Positions 33,732 through 42,363 of a stretch of 64,000 nucleotides of DNA are shown here, piece by piece. This stretch comes from CAKUFA01 sp963618735 (lineage in GTDB: Bacteria; Bacillota; Clostridia; Christensenellales; Aristaeellaceae), in NCBI GenBank assembly GCA_963618735.1, contig CAVEUM010000013.1, positions 1 through 64,000 of the forward strand. The letters run 5' to 3'. The notes beneath the pieces were generated by a model. That model ran no database searches and was not told the origin of the DNA. It saw only the letters and a list, made by a program, of their open reading frames with translations. Each line of letters begins with the position of its first letter. Position 1 is the stretch's first letter. The position numbers were made by a program, and so were the translations under genes.

Positions 33732-34826
33732 ATGGCCGCAATGCTGGACCTGACGCAACAAATCTCTGACCTGCTGACAAAAGATGTTTCAGACGCAATC
33801 ACCCTGCCTGACGGATGTGAAGCGTATGCCTGGCGAATGATTCGCTGGGACGCGGACGTTCCGCTGACAGAGGAGCAGCGGGTTCTGCTGACAGACTGCC
33901 TGCCATCGTGTATGCAGCCTGCAGGCGTATGCGGCTGGAGCTTTTCCGAGGATGGCGACATGGTTACCATTCTGCTGTGCTGCCTGCACTTTCCTGCGGC
34001 TATTCATCGGGAAACGGTGCTTTGGCTGTGCGGTCACGCCTTGCTGGAGCAATGCAGTATTCTGCTTGAGCAGGAAGGCACCCTGACCATTGGCGAGGAA
34101 TTTTCTTCCCCCGCCCTGTGGCGGGCTGCATTAACCCCCATGCGTGAAATTTCCGACTGGTGGAGCAGTGTCTCCCCCATTTCCGCCTCCGCGGCTCACA
34201 CCCACCGTGCAGGTTTGCAGACGCTGATCAAGCGCCGCCAGTTTGGCAATCTCGGCGGATATGTCACCCGTGCCCTCCGCACCGAGCCTGAGGTGAATCG
34301 TTTCTGTTTCGCCATGGTTCCGCTGATGATCGAGGCTGTGTGGAGCCAGCACGCGGAAATCAGCCTCCGTAAATTGACCGAAGAACTCAATCTCAACGAA
34401 ATGACCCGCAAGCCGAAGGAAGCGCTGCTCAACTGGATTGCCTCCCTGCAGCCCCGCTTGCGTGCCTGCCCCACCGTTTCTTCCGCGGCCGAGCCTATTG
34501 ACCGCGTTATCGCCGGAATTCGTGCAGATTGTTCTCTGCCTTACTCCCAGGCCAATTTGAGCCACTCTCTGGGATTGACACCCGCCTACTTCTGCCGCCT
34601 CTTTCATGAAAAGACGGGGATGCATTTTTCCGCCTTCCTGACTGCCACGCGGATGAACAAGGCGCAGGAGATTCTTTCGGCAGGGGATGGGAAGTCCCTG
34701 CAGGAGATTTCCCAGGCCTGCGGCTATCCCAACAAGAGCTACTTCTGCCAGGTATTCAAGAAATACACCGGCCTGACCCCCGGAGAATTTGTCCAACGTG
34801 CCGCCATGAGCGAAAAAAATGAATGA
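33732..34826 (+). CDS. AraC family transcriptional regulator
   Basis: 364 residues from the ATG at 33732, preceded by AAGGAGG; the open frame extends upstream but lacks a ribosome site. The N-terminal 250 residues are a sensor region with no recognised domain. The C-terminal 100 residues hold the AraC/XylS double helix-turn-helix: SQANLSHSLGLTPAYFCRLF, then LQEISQACGYPNKSYFCQVFKKYTGLTPGEF. The overall form resembles YesN-type regulators without the receiver domain. It probably controls a nearby envelope or sugar function; the SpoIID gene lies 101 bases downstream. Confidence 0.9.
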   Translation: MAAMLDLTQQISDLLTKDVSDAITLPDGCEAYAWRMIRWDADVPLTEEQRVLLTDCLPSCMQPAGVCGWSFSEDGDMVTILLCCLHFPAAIHRETVLWLCGHALLEQCSILLEQEGTLTIGEEFSSPALWRAALTPMREISDWWSSVSPISASAAHTHRAGLQTLIKRRQFGNLGGYVTRALRTEPEVNRFCFAMVPLMIEAVWSQHAEISLRKLTEELNLNEMTRKPKEALLNWIASLQPRLRACPTVSSAAEPIDRVIAGIRADCSLPYSQANLSHSLGLTPAYFCRLFHEKTGMHFSAFLTATRMNKAQEILSAGDGKSLQEISQACGYPNKSYFCQVFKKYTGLTPGEFVQRAAMSEKNE

Positions 34827-34835
34827 TGAAAGATA

Positions 34836-34902
34836 AAATGCCTTCGCTAATACGTCGTATTTTCAGGGATCTTTCCCGAAACAGGCAAAAGCGAAGGCAT
34901 TT
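34836..34902. repeat. 13-bp inverted repeat between AraC and SpoIID genes
   Basis: AAATGCCTTCGCT (34836-34848) and AGCGAAGGCATTT (34890-34902) are perfectly complementary across a 41-base loop. No T-run follows, so it is more likely an operator, a processing site or a read-through control for the downstream gene than a plain terminator. Confidence 0.6.
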
Positions 34903-34927
34903 GCCACATAGGAGGGAGCTTACCTTC

Positions 34928-36706
34928 ATGAATCGAGTGAAGCGCGTTCTATGTCTCTTCTTATGCTTTGTTCTTTTGCCGATGGTTTTCCCTGCGCAGG
35001 CGGAGGAAAGTTCTCCCACCGTGCGCATTTACCTGAAGCGCCTTGGACTGACAGACCGTGCTGACTTGCACCTGGACGGTGTATACACCGCATCTGCCTC
35101 TGGCATCTCGCTGGCTTTCCCACGCGGAAGCGAAATTACCCTGCAGATTCGCAGCGGAAACATCTACCTGTTTTATCTCGGAATGAGCATCAACGTCGGC
35201 ACGAAAATCACCTTGACGCAGAATCAATCCTCTTCCAGTGAACCGGAAGGTATTCGCTTCACCGATGGCGGCAACCTGTATCCAGGCACACTGACCTTCT
35301 CCGTGCAGTCGGGCCAGCTCATGCCCATTTTGGCCTTGACCATCGAGGAATATCTGCTGGGCGTCGTTCCCTACGAGATGAGCAACAGCTTTCCCCTGGA
35401 GGCACTGAAAGCACAGGCCATCTGCGCCAGAACCTATGCCATGGCGCACCTGAACACATCCGCTGCCTATGATATGGTGGATACCACCGCCAATCAGGTG
35501 TTTCTCGGCATCAACTACAGCAACACCAATGCCATTCAGGCCGTGCAGGAAACTGCGGGTGTTGTCGGCGGATACAAAGGCTCTCTTGCCACCTGCTATT
35601 ACGCTGCCAGCAACGGCGGGCAGACCGAAAAGGTTGAAACTGTGTGGGGCAGCGGCGGCGACTGGAGCTACTATCAGGTCACCGATGACCCTTATGATGT
35701 AGAGAATCCCGAAAGCCCCGTGAAACGGGCGCGGCTGTACAAGAATGGTGCGAAACTCCCTTCTGGCTTTTTGACCCTGCTGGCCGATGCGCTGAAGGAT
35801 GAAATGACCAAACGCGGGCTTGATACGGACGTTTCCTCCCTGCAGATTGACAGCATCACAAACGTTCAGCTTTCCACTCCGCGCAGCGCCAGTGAAAGCA
35901 AGCTGATGACGGAAATCACCATCACCTTCAACTGGTCTGGGCGCCGCGTCCTGTACACCCCAGGCAGTACCGCCGCGCCTGCAGAGGATGGTGATACGGA
36001 GCTGAGCCTGTTTGCGACTCCCACCCCGTCGCCTACGGTTGCCCCTGCATTAACGGAGGTCATCGATGCCTCGCCCACTCCTGCGCCAACGCCTGTCTAC
36101 AGCGTGTTCCAGCCTGTGGAAGACAGCTTCACCGTGACGCTTGCGCTTTTCCCGACCGTCATTCGTGCGCTGAACCTTTCCATCTACGGTGCTGACAATG
36201 AAATTGTGACCCTTGTAGAAAAAGATGACGCCTTCGTTCTGGAATCCCGCCGCTATGGTCACGGTGTTGGCATGAGTCAGCGCGGTGCCCAGTGGATGGC
36301 CTCCAAGTACGGCAAGACCTATGTGGAAATTCTCAGCTTCTACTATCCGGGCATGACGCTGATGAAGGCGCCTTCCGGCAGTGCTGTGCTGCCCACCGCC
36401 CCTGCGGAGCTGGTAGAAACTCCCGGCCCCGCTGCTACCGCAACGCCCCGCCCCACCCTGATGCCCGCTACCCTGACGGATGATTTGCCCAGCGGCTCCT
36501 ACCTGGCAGAAATCACAGGCATTGAGGATGACAGCAGTGTGAACCTTCGTGAGGAACCCAACACTTCTGCCACCGTGCTCCGCAGGCTGTACAAATCGCA
36601 GCAGGTCATTGTCCTCCCCGATTGTGAGGAGGAAGGCTGGGCGCACGTGAAAACCGATGTGATGGAAGGCTATGTTATGTCCAGCTTCCTTCAAAAAGTA
36701 GAGTGA
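34928..36706 (+). CDS. SpoIID/LytB-domain secreted protein with C-terminal SH3 domain
   Basis: 592 residues from the ATG at 34928 (AGGAGGGAG upstream). Signal peptide 1-25 (LCLFLCFVLLPMVFPAQA). The SpoIID domain starts near 140 (LTIEEYLLGVVPYEMS, LKAQAICARTYAM), has YYAASNGGQTE near 225, and ends with a GHGVGMSQRGAQ motif near 440 before a Tyr-rich SFYYPGM. A proline/threonine linker interrupts it near 355-395. The last 60 residues are a bacterial SH3 (VNLREEPNTSATVLRRL). SpoIID-type enzymes cleave denuded peptidoglycan glycan strands; in this form it could act in the vegetative wall. A small FMN-binding protein gene follows. Confidence 0.9.
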   Translation: MNRVKRVLCLFLCFVLLPMVFPAQAEESSPTVRIYLKRLGLTDRADLHLDGVYTASASGISLAFPRGSEITLQIRSGNIYLFYLGMSINVGTKITLTQNQSSSSEPEGIRFTDGGNLYPGTLTFSVQSGQLMPILALTIEEYLLGVVPYEMSNSFPLEALKAQAICARTYAMAHLNTSAAYDMVDTTANQVFLGINYSNTNAIQAVQETAGVVGGYKGSLATCYYAASNGGQTEKVETVWGSGGDWSYYQVTDDPYDVENPESPVKRARLYKNGAKLPSGFLTLLADALKDEMTKRGLDTDVSSLQIDSITNVQLSTPRSASESKLMTEITITFNWSGRRVLYTPGSTAAPAEDGDTELSLFATPTPSPTVAPALTEVIDASPTPAPTPVYSVFQPVEDSFTVTLALFPTVIRALNLSIYGADNEIVTLVEKDDAFVLESRRYGHGVGMSQRGAQWMASKYGKTYVEILSFYYPGMTLMKAPSGSAVLPTAPAELVETPGPAATATPRPTLMPATLTDDLPSGSYLAEITGIEDDSSVNLREEPNTSATVLRRLYKSQQVIVLPDCEEEGWAHVKTDVMEGYVMSSFLQKVE

Positions 36707-36729
36707 CTTGCACCAAAGGAGGAAGTCTC

Positions 36730-37125
36730 TTGAAAAGACTGCTGATTGTTCTGCTTGGTTTTCTGTTGACCGTTTCTTCTGCCCTAGGGGAGGGAATATG
36801 TTTCGTGCCAGGCACCTACACCGCTGAAGCCGAAGGGAAAATGGGGCCCATCACGGTGGAAGTCACCTTCACTGAAGAAGCCATTGAAAGCATCGTAATC
36901 CTCAGCCACAAGGAAACCCCCGGCATCAGCGACCCTGCTTTTGAGCGCATCCCTGCAGACATCATCTTCTGGCAGTCTCTGGCGGTGGATACCGTCACTG
37001 GCGCCACCCATACCAGTAATGCCATTCTGGCTGCTGTAACAGATTGCGTGGTGCAGGCAGGCGGTGATCCTTCTCTGATGATGGTGCCTCCGGAATATGT
37101 CGTCATCCTCGAAACGGATGAATAA
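36730..37125 (+). CDS. Small secreted FMN-binding domain protein
   Basis: 131 residues from a TTG at 36730, supported by AAAGGAGG 8 bases upstream. Signal peptide (LLIVLLGFLLTVSSALG) followed by one FMN-binding domain: YTAEAEGKMGPITVEVTF, then DTVTGATHTSNAI, the intact flavinylation motif where FMN would be attached to the threonine by ApbE. No ApbE gene is in this window. It lies 23 bases after the SpoIID gene and is probably co-expressed. It may carry electrons outside the membrane. Confidence 0.88.
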   Translation: MKRLLIVLLGFLLTVSSALGEGICFVPGTYTAEAEGKMGPITVEVTFTEEAIESIVILSHKETPGISDPAFERIPADIIFWQSLAVDTVTGATHTSNAILAAVTDCVVQAGGDPSLMMVPPEYVVILETDE

Positions 37126-37202
37126 AACAGACTTCGGTATCTTTTGCCCAAAATTGTGCCGTCAAAAACAGACTCACGGCATCATTTCATCACATAATCT
37201 AC

Positions 37203-37255
37203 TCAATTCTGTAAAAAATCGTGTGAAATTCGGCATAGTTTCTTTACAGAATTGA
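37203..37255. promoter_or_regulatory. Perfect 13-bp inverted repeat at the Big_2 gene promoter
   Basis: TCAATTCTGTAAA (37203-37215) and TTTACAGAATTGA (37243-37255) are exact complements 27 bases apart. The right arm contains the -35 box, so a protein bound to both arms would block or loop the promoter. Confidence 0.7.
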
Positions 37256-37271
37256 AATATTTTGATATAAT
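37243..37271 (+). promoter_or_regulatory. Promoter of the Big_2 surface protein gene
   Basis: TTTACA and perfect TATAAT separated by 17 bp, with a leader of about 120 bases before the ATG at 37399. Confidence 0.8.
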
Positions 37272-37398
37272 TTACACCGAACAAGTTTGATTCTTCGTTT
37301 CCATTTTGTGGAAAATGAGAGTTGCACTTATTCAGCTATCAATCTCCGCGGCGGATCTTGCCGTTGGGATCTTGATAAATAAGGAAGGAGACCTGAAC

Positions 37399-40300
37399 AT
37401 GAAACAGAAAGTGTTTGTCAAGGCGCTTGCTCTTCTAACAGCGTTCACCCTGACGCTGGGTTGCGGAGCTTCTGCCCTTGCAGAAACCGACGCTGCCAGC
37501 TTCGTTACGGCCGCTACCATTCCTGCAAGCCTGACGCAGCTGATGACAGCCGCCAACGTCCCCGTAGAAAGCGTTGCAATTTCCGGCAGGACGACCCTGA
37601 AGGCCGGCGAAAGCGACTATCCCACCCTGACCGTTCTGCCTACCACGGCTACCAATAAGACGGTCACTTGGTCCAGCTCCGTTACCTCTGTTGCCACGGT
37701 TAACAGCAACGGCGTGGTATACGCCCGCAGTGCCGGCCAGACGCTGATTTCCGCCACCTCTACCGATGGCACGAACCTGTTCGGCTACTATCTGCTGACC
37801 GTTACCCCCGCCTACGATGATGACACCCGTGTCACGAAGGTAGCCGTCTACGGCGAGGCCAACATGAAGATTGGCGAAACCTGCGCCCTGACTTACGAAG
37901 TGTGGCCTTCTACCGCTACCAACAAGACCGTTAGCTTCTCCAGCTCCAACACCAGTGTTGCCACTGTGAGCGACAAGGGTGTTGTGACTGCTGTTGGTGC
38001 CGGCACTGCCACCATCGTGGTTGCCTCCAACGACAACTCTTCCATTGTTGATTCCTATGAAGTGACTGTTGCTGCACTGGTGCCCGTCACCACCATCAAC
38101 GTCAGCGGCAAGAGCTCCATGGCTGTTGGCGATACCTACGCCTTCACCGCCGAGGTTCTTCCTTCCGATGCTTCTAATAAGAACGTGACCTGGTCCAGCT
38201 CCAACACCAATGTTGCCACCGTGGACCAGAAGGGCAATGTGACCATCGTTGCCAGCGGCACCGTGGTCATCACTGCCACCTCCGCTTCTGACACGAATGT
38301 GTACGGTTCCTTCCTCATCGGCATCGAAAACGTGCCTGTCACCGGCATCGTGCTCACCGGCAAAACCGGCATGGTGTACAAGGCCACCCAGACCGTCGGT
38401 GCCAAGGTGTATCCTGCCAATGCCTCCATCCAGAAGCTGACCTGGACTTCCAGCAATCCCTCCGTTGCTACGGTCGATCAGAATGGTAAGGTGACCGCCA
38501 GCAAGAAGACTGCCGGCACCACCATCATCACCGCCACAGCCACCGATGGCAGCGGTGTGAAGGCAACCATCTCGATCAGCGTCAGCAAGACCGTGATCAG
38601 CGTAAAGAGCGTCACCGTGACCGGCCGCACCCTGATTGGCGTGGGCGAGTCTACCCAGGCAACCGCTACTGTGCTGCCTGCCAACGCTCACAACCAGACC
38701 CTGTACTGGGATACTGACAATCCTGCCGTTGCTACGGTGGACCATGAGACTGGTGTGGTGACTGGCGTTTCCGCCGGCACGGCCATGATCAATGCCATCG
38801 CAACCGATGGTACCCTGGTGCGCGGCGGCTACACCGTGACCGTTCAGGGCAACTTCGTGAAGGTCACTCAGGTGAACGCCTCCGGCAACACCGATCTGTA
38901 TCCCGGCGCTGTAAGCTATTCTTCCTATGAAATCTACCCTGTTGACGCCAGCGACAAGACCGTGTCCTGGTCCTCCAGCAACGAGAATGTGGCCACCGTC
39001 AGCGAGTACGGCGTGGTGACCGCCAAGGCTGTTGGTACTGCTGTTATTACCGCCACTGCCAAGGATGGCAGCGCCAAGGCTGGCAGCTACACGGTAACTG
39101 TTGCCGACAATCAGGTTATGGTGACCAAGGTGAACGTCACCGGTAAGCCTTCCATGGGCATCGGCGAAGTTCAGTACATGGGCTATGAAATCTGGCCTGC
39201 CAACGCCACCGACAAGACCGTTTCCTGGACCTCCAGCAATGACGCCATTGCTACGGTGAACCAGTATGGTGTAGTCACCGGCAAGTCCGTTGGCCAGGCA
39301 ACCATTACCGCCACCGCAAAGGACGGCAGCAAGCAGTCCGCAAAGTTCATCGTGATGGTTGGCAGCGCCAAGACCCTGGTCAACCGCATTGCCATCTACG
39401 GCAAGACTTCCCTGAACATCGGCGCTGTGGACTACATCAGCTATGAAGTGTGGCCTGTCAACGCTGATAACAAGAGCATCACCTATTCCTCCAGCAATCC
39501 CAAGGTTGCAACTGTCAACAACTATGGCGTTGTCAAGGCAATCGCTGCCGGCACCACCCGCATCACTGCCACTGCGCAGGATGGAAGCGGCGTGACTACC
39601 GCCTATGATGTGACGGTTTCCAACACCTCCGCTGTTCCTGTTACCAAGGTTGGTGTTTCCGGCAAGGAAAGCCTGATGGTTGGCGAGGTTGAATACCTGA
39701 GCTACGAAATCTGGCCTGCCAACGCCACCAACAAGGAAGTCACCTACGCCTCCAGCAATACGAAGGTTGCTACGGTGAACCAGTACGGCATGGTCACTGC
39801 CAAGTCTGCAGGCACGGTTGTCATCACCGCTACTGCCAAGGACGGCAGCGGCAAGCAGGCTTCCCTCACCATCAACGTGTCTCCCGTGTCCGGCCAGGTC
39901 ACGAAGATCAACGTGTATGGCAAGGGCTCCCTGGGCATCGGCTCTGTGGAATACCTCTCCTACGAAGTATGGCCTGCTGATGCTGCCGATAAGTCCATCA
40001 CCTACTCCACCAGCAACAAGAAGGTTGCTACGGTCAGCGAGTATGGCGTTGTCACCGGCATCGGCGCCGGTACCGCCACCATCACTGCCACCGCAAAGGA
40101 CGGCAGCGGTGTGAAGGGTACTTACACCGTCACCGTCAGCAAGAACACGCAGGAAGTCACCAGACTGGAAGTTTACGGCAAGGGCACCCTGGCTGTTGGC
40201 GAAGTTGAATACCTCTCCTACGCTGCATGGCCTGTGGATGCTGCCGACAAGTCCATCACTTACTCCTCCAGCAACACCAATGTGGCCACTGTGAGCGCTT

Positions 40301-40659
40301 ACGGCGTTGTGACCGCTAAGAACGCCGGCACGGCTGTGATTACCGCCACCGCCAAGGACGGCAGCGGCACCAAGGGCACCTACACGGTGACCGTCGGCAA
40401 AGTGCCCGTGACCTATGTGGGTGTTTCCGGTAAAGCCAGCATGACCGTTGGTCAGGTTACCTATCCCTCTTATGAGATTCTGCCCACCAACGCGACTGTG
40501 AAGACCGTCACCTACACCTCCAGCAATCCTGCCGTGGTTCATGTCACCACCAGCGGTATCGTGACCGCTGTGAGCGCTGGCACTGCAACCATTACCGCAA
40601 CTGCGACGGACGGCAGCGGCGTGTCTGCTTCCTACACGGTAACCGTATCCGCCAAGTAA
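37399..40659 (+). CDS. Secreted protein made of twelve bacterial Ig-like (Big_2) repeats
   Basis: 1086 residues from the ATG at 37399, with AAGGAG upstream. Signal peptide 1-28 (ends ASALA). The rest is twelve tandem Big_2 domains of about 85 residues, each with a V..V.V.GK..L..GE start, a W.SSN..VATV centre and a GTA.ITATA.DGS end. Repeats 6-12 are more alike than 1-5, which suggests expansion at the 3' side. No sortase motif, S-layer-homology domain or catalytic domain is visible, so how it is held on the surface is unclear. Immediately upstream of the glycan export operon, it could be a surface or S-layer-like protein carrying that glycan; this is inference. Confidence 0.9.
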   Translation: MKQKVFVKALALLTAFTLTLGCGASALAETDAASFVTAATIPASLTQLMTAANVPVESVAISGRTTLKAGESDYPTLTVLPTTATNKTVTWSSSVTSVATVNSNGVVYARSAGQTLISATSTDGTNLFGYYLLTVTPAYDDDTRVTKVAVYGEANMKIGETCALTYEVWPSTATNKTVSFSSSNTSVATVSDKGVVTAVGAGTATIVVASNDNSSIVDSYEVTVAALVPVTTINVSGKSSMAVGDTYAFTAEVLPSDASNKNVTWSSSNTNVATVDQKGNVTIVASGTVVITATSASDTNVYGSFLIGIENVPVTGIVLTGKTGMVYKATQTVGAKVYPANASIQKLTWTSSNPSVATVDQNGKVTASKKTAGTTIITATATDGSGVKATISISVSKTVISVKSVTVTGRTLIGVGESTQATATVLPANAHNQTLYWDTDNPAVATVDHETGVVTGVSAGTAMINAIATDGTLVRGGYTVTVQGNFVKVTQVNASGNTDLYPGAVSYSSYEIYPVDASDKTVSWSSSNENVATVSEYGVVTAKAVGTAVITATAKDGSAKAGSYTVTVADNQVMVTKVNVTGKPSMGIGEVQYMGYEIWPANATDKTVSWTSSNDAIATVNQYGVVTGKSVGQATITATAKDGSKQSAKFIVMVGSAKTLVNRIAIYGKTSLNIGAVDYISYEVWPVNADNKSITYSSSNPKVATVNNYGVVKAIAAGTTRITATAQDGSGVTTAYDVTVSNTSAVPVTKVGVSGKESLMVGEVEYLSYEIWPANATNKEVTYASSNTKVATVNQYGMVTAKSAGTVVITATAKDGSGKQASLTINVSPVSGQVTKINVYGKGSLGIGSVEYLSYEVWPADAADKSITYSTSNKKVATVSEYGVVTGIGAGTATITATAKDGSGVKGTYTVTVSKNTQEVTRLEVYGKGTLAVGEVEYLSYAAWPVDAADKSITYSSSNTNVATVSAYGVVTAKNAGTAVITATAKDGSGTKGTYTVTVGKVPVTYVGVSGKASMTVGQVTYPSYEILPTNATVKTVTYTSSNPAVVHVTTSGIVTAVSAGTATITATATDGSGVSASYTVTVSAK

Positions 40660-40673
40660 TCACAGGTTTTCGC

Positions 40674-40709
40674 GATCCCGCATCCGCTTTGGGTGCGGGA
40701 TCTTTTTTT
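40674..40709 (+). terminator. Terminator of the Big_2 gene
   Basis: A 12-bp stem (GATCCCGCATCC with GGGTGCGGGATC, one G-U) and seven T. Confidence 0.93.
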
Positions 40710-40764
40710 GTCCCCCAAATGTCCTGATCCGTCCTCCATTTTCTCTATTTTCCCCTTCTAAATG

Positions 40765-40793
40765 TTGCAAATGTATGACGTATATGATATAAT
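40765..40793 (+). promoter_or_regulatory. Promoter of the glycan export operon
   Basis: TTGCAA and perfect TATAAT separated by 17 bp. Two copies of ACGAAAGT (40799-40806, 40830-40837) follow. Confidence 0.75.
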
Positions 40794-40818
40794 GTGTTAC
40801 GAAAGTATATAAGAAATG

Positions 40819-40853
40819 AACTTTTGTGTACGAAAGTTTGCAAAAGTTGTTTT
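40819..40853 (+). terminator. Weak hairpin with T-run in the glycan operon leader
   Basis: AACTTTTG/CAAAAGTT (8 bp, 14-base loop) followed by GTTTTT. It lies between promoter and first gene and could act as an attenuator, but the stem is A/T-rich. Confidence 0.35.
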
Positions 40854-40890
40854 TCGCCCCTCAGCAATGAATTAAAGTGAGGTATCCGCC

Positions 40891-42351
40891 ATGGCATCCG
40901 ACAACGCCCCTACCAGTACAAACGCAGTCAAGCGCCTTATGCTCATTGGGCTTGGTGCGCTGGTTCTCCTGTTCGGCCTGATTTACCTGATTGTAGCGCC
41001 CAGCTGGGCAGTCGTCAGCAACACAGAAAGCAATGCGAACATGCAGTATGTGCTTTCCAACCTGACGAACGGCGCCGTGGTGGAACAGCAGATCAGCAAA
41101 AACGGCACGCAGTTGTCCGAGGTGACGCTCTACCCCAGCATCCCCCAGGCCGTTGAAGGCACCATGACCCTGCAGGTACTGGACGGCGACACCGTCATTG
41201 GCATGGCCTCCTTCCCGTTGGACTCCCTGACGAACATGGCAGGCATCACGGCCTCCTTTGACAGCGTTGATGTCAGCAGCACAGGTGATCTTCTCCTTCG
41301 CATTTCCGTGGAGCGTGCCGAGGACGAAAGTTTCTTCTCCCTTTATTATTGGAATTCCATTGATACGGGACGTTATCAGATTGAAGCCTCTGACCTGGAC
41401 AAGCTCACCGTGAACGGCGAAGCAGTCGAAGGCCGCCTGTCCTGCACACTGTCCATGATGCGCCCCACCAACGCACTGACCGTGTATCTGGTGTTGGTGC
41501 TGCTCGTGCTTGCCGCCTACATTGCGCTGATGGTGTGGACTCTGCACTGCCGCAAGGTTGGGAAAAACAACATCGTGATCATTCTCTATGAGGAATGCCT
41601 GCGCTACAGCTACTTGATTGAGCGGCTTGTATCCCGTGATTTCAACACAAAGTATCGTCAGTCCATTCTGGGCGTGCTCTGGAGCTTCCTCAATCCTCTG
41701 CTGACCATGCTGGTGTACTACATCGTTTTCTCCACGGTATTCAAGAGCAATATTCCCAACTTCCCTGTTTACCTGCTCACTGGTATCGTCATGTTCAACT
41801 TCTTCAGCGAGGCATCCAGCATGTGTCTGGAATCCATCACCTGCAACGCTTCCCTGATTACCAAGGTGTATGTGCCCAAGTACGTTTATCCCCTCAGCCG
41901 CGTAATTTCCTCCCTGGTGAACCTGAGCATTTCCCTGATTCCCCTGCTGATTGTGACCCTGTTTACGGGTTCTCACCTGAACTGGTCGCTGCTGCTGCTT
42001 CCCATTCCGATTCTCTGTGAAGCCGTCTTCGCACTGGGCATGGGATTGATCCTCGCCACGGGCAATGTCTTCTTCCGTGACACCAAGTTCCTGTGGAGCG
42101 TCCTCATCATGATGTGGAACTTCCTGACTCCTGTGTTCTATCCGGAGTCCATCATCCCTTCCAATCTGATAACGCTGTACCACATGAATCCCCTGTACCA
42201 GTTCGTTTATTTCCTCCGTTGCATCCTGATTGACAACGTAACACCTCAGCCCATCACCTATATCTACTGCGTAGTTTGCGCCGTTGTTCCCCTCCTGCTG
42301 GGTCTGTATGTGTTCCGCAAGTATCAGAACCGCTTCGTGCTGTACCTGTGA
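40891..42351 (+). CDS. ABC-2 type glycan exporter permease with N-terminal extracellular domain
   Basis: 486 residues. Residues 1-225 hold a membrane helix (about 16-38), a 150-residue soluble domain and a second helix (about 196-217). Residues 230-480 are a typical ABC-2 permease of the Wzm/TagG type: LVSRDFNTKYRQSILGVLWSFLNP motif near 250 and six helices. TagG-like permeases usually lack the first domain and are about 270 aa. The front part may contact the growing glycan or the wall outside. The adjacent ATPase gene begins 12 bases later. Substrate is inferred from neighbouring glycosyltransferases. Confidence 0.88.
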   Translation: MASDNAPTSTNAVKRLMLIGLGALVLLFGLIYLIVAPSWAVVSNTESNANMQYVLSNLTNGAVVEQQISKNGTQLSEVTLYPSIPQAVEGTMTLQVLDGDTVIGMASFPLDSLTNMAGITASFDSVDVSSTGDLLLRISVERAEDESFFSLYYWNSIDTGRYQIEASDLDKLTVNGEAVEGRLSCTLSMMRPTNALTVYLVLVLLVLAAYIALMVWTLHCRKVGKNNIVIILYEECLRYSYLIERLVSRDFNTKYRQSILGVLWSFLNPLLTMLVYYIVFSTVFKSNIPNFPVYLLTGIVMFNFFSEASSMCLESITCNASLITKVYVPKYVYPLSRVISSLVNLSISLIPLLIVTLFTGSHLNWSLLLLPIPILCEAVFALGMGLILATGNVFFRDTKFLWSVLIMMWNFLTPVFYPESIIPSNLITLYHMNPLYQFVYFLRCILIDNVTPQPITYIYCVVCAVVPLLLGLYVFRKYQNRFVLYL

Positions 42352-42363
42352 GGTAAAATAACG

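Noticed and set aside
37435..40542. 1035-residue open frame antisense to the Big_2 gene
   Set aside because: It is glycine/histidine-rich, repeats with the Big_2 period and has no ribosome site. It is a shadow produced by the codon bias of the repeats.
37560..40650. Tandem DNA repeats that could be taken for a CRISPR or satellite array
   Set aside because: The period is about 260 bp, in frame with coding Big_2 domains; there are no short identical repeats with unique spacers.
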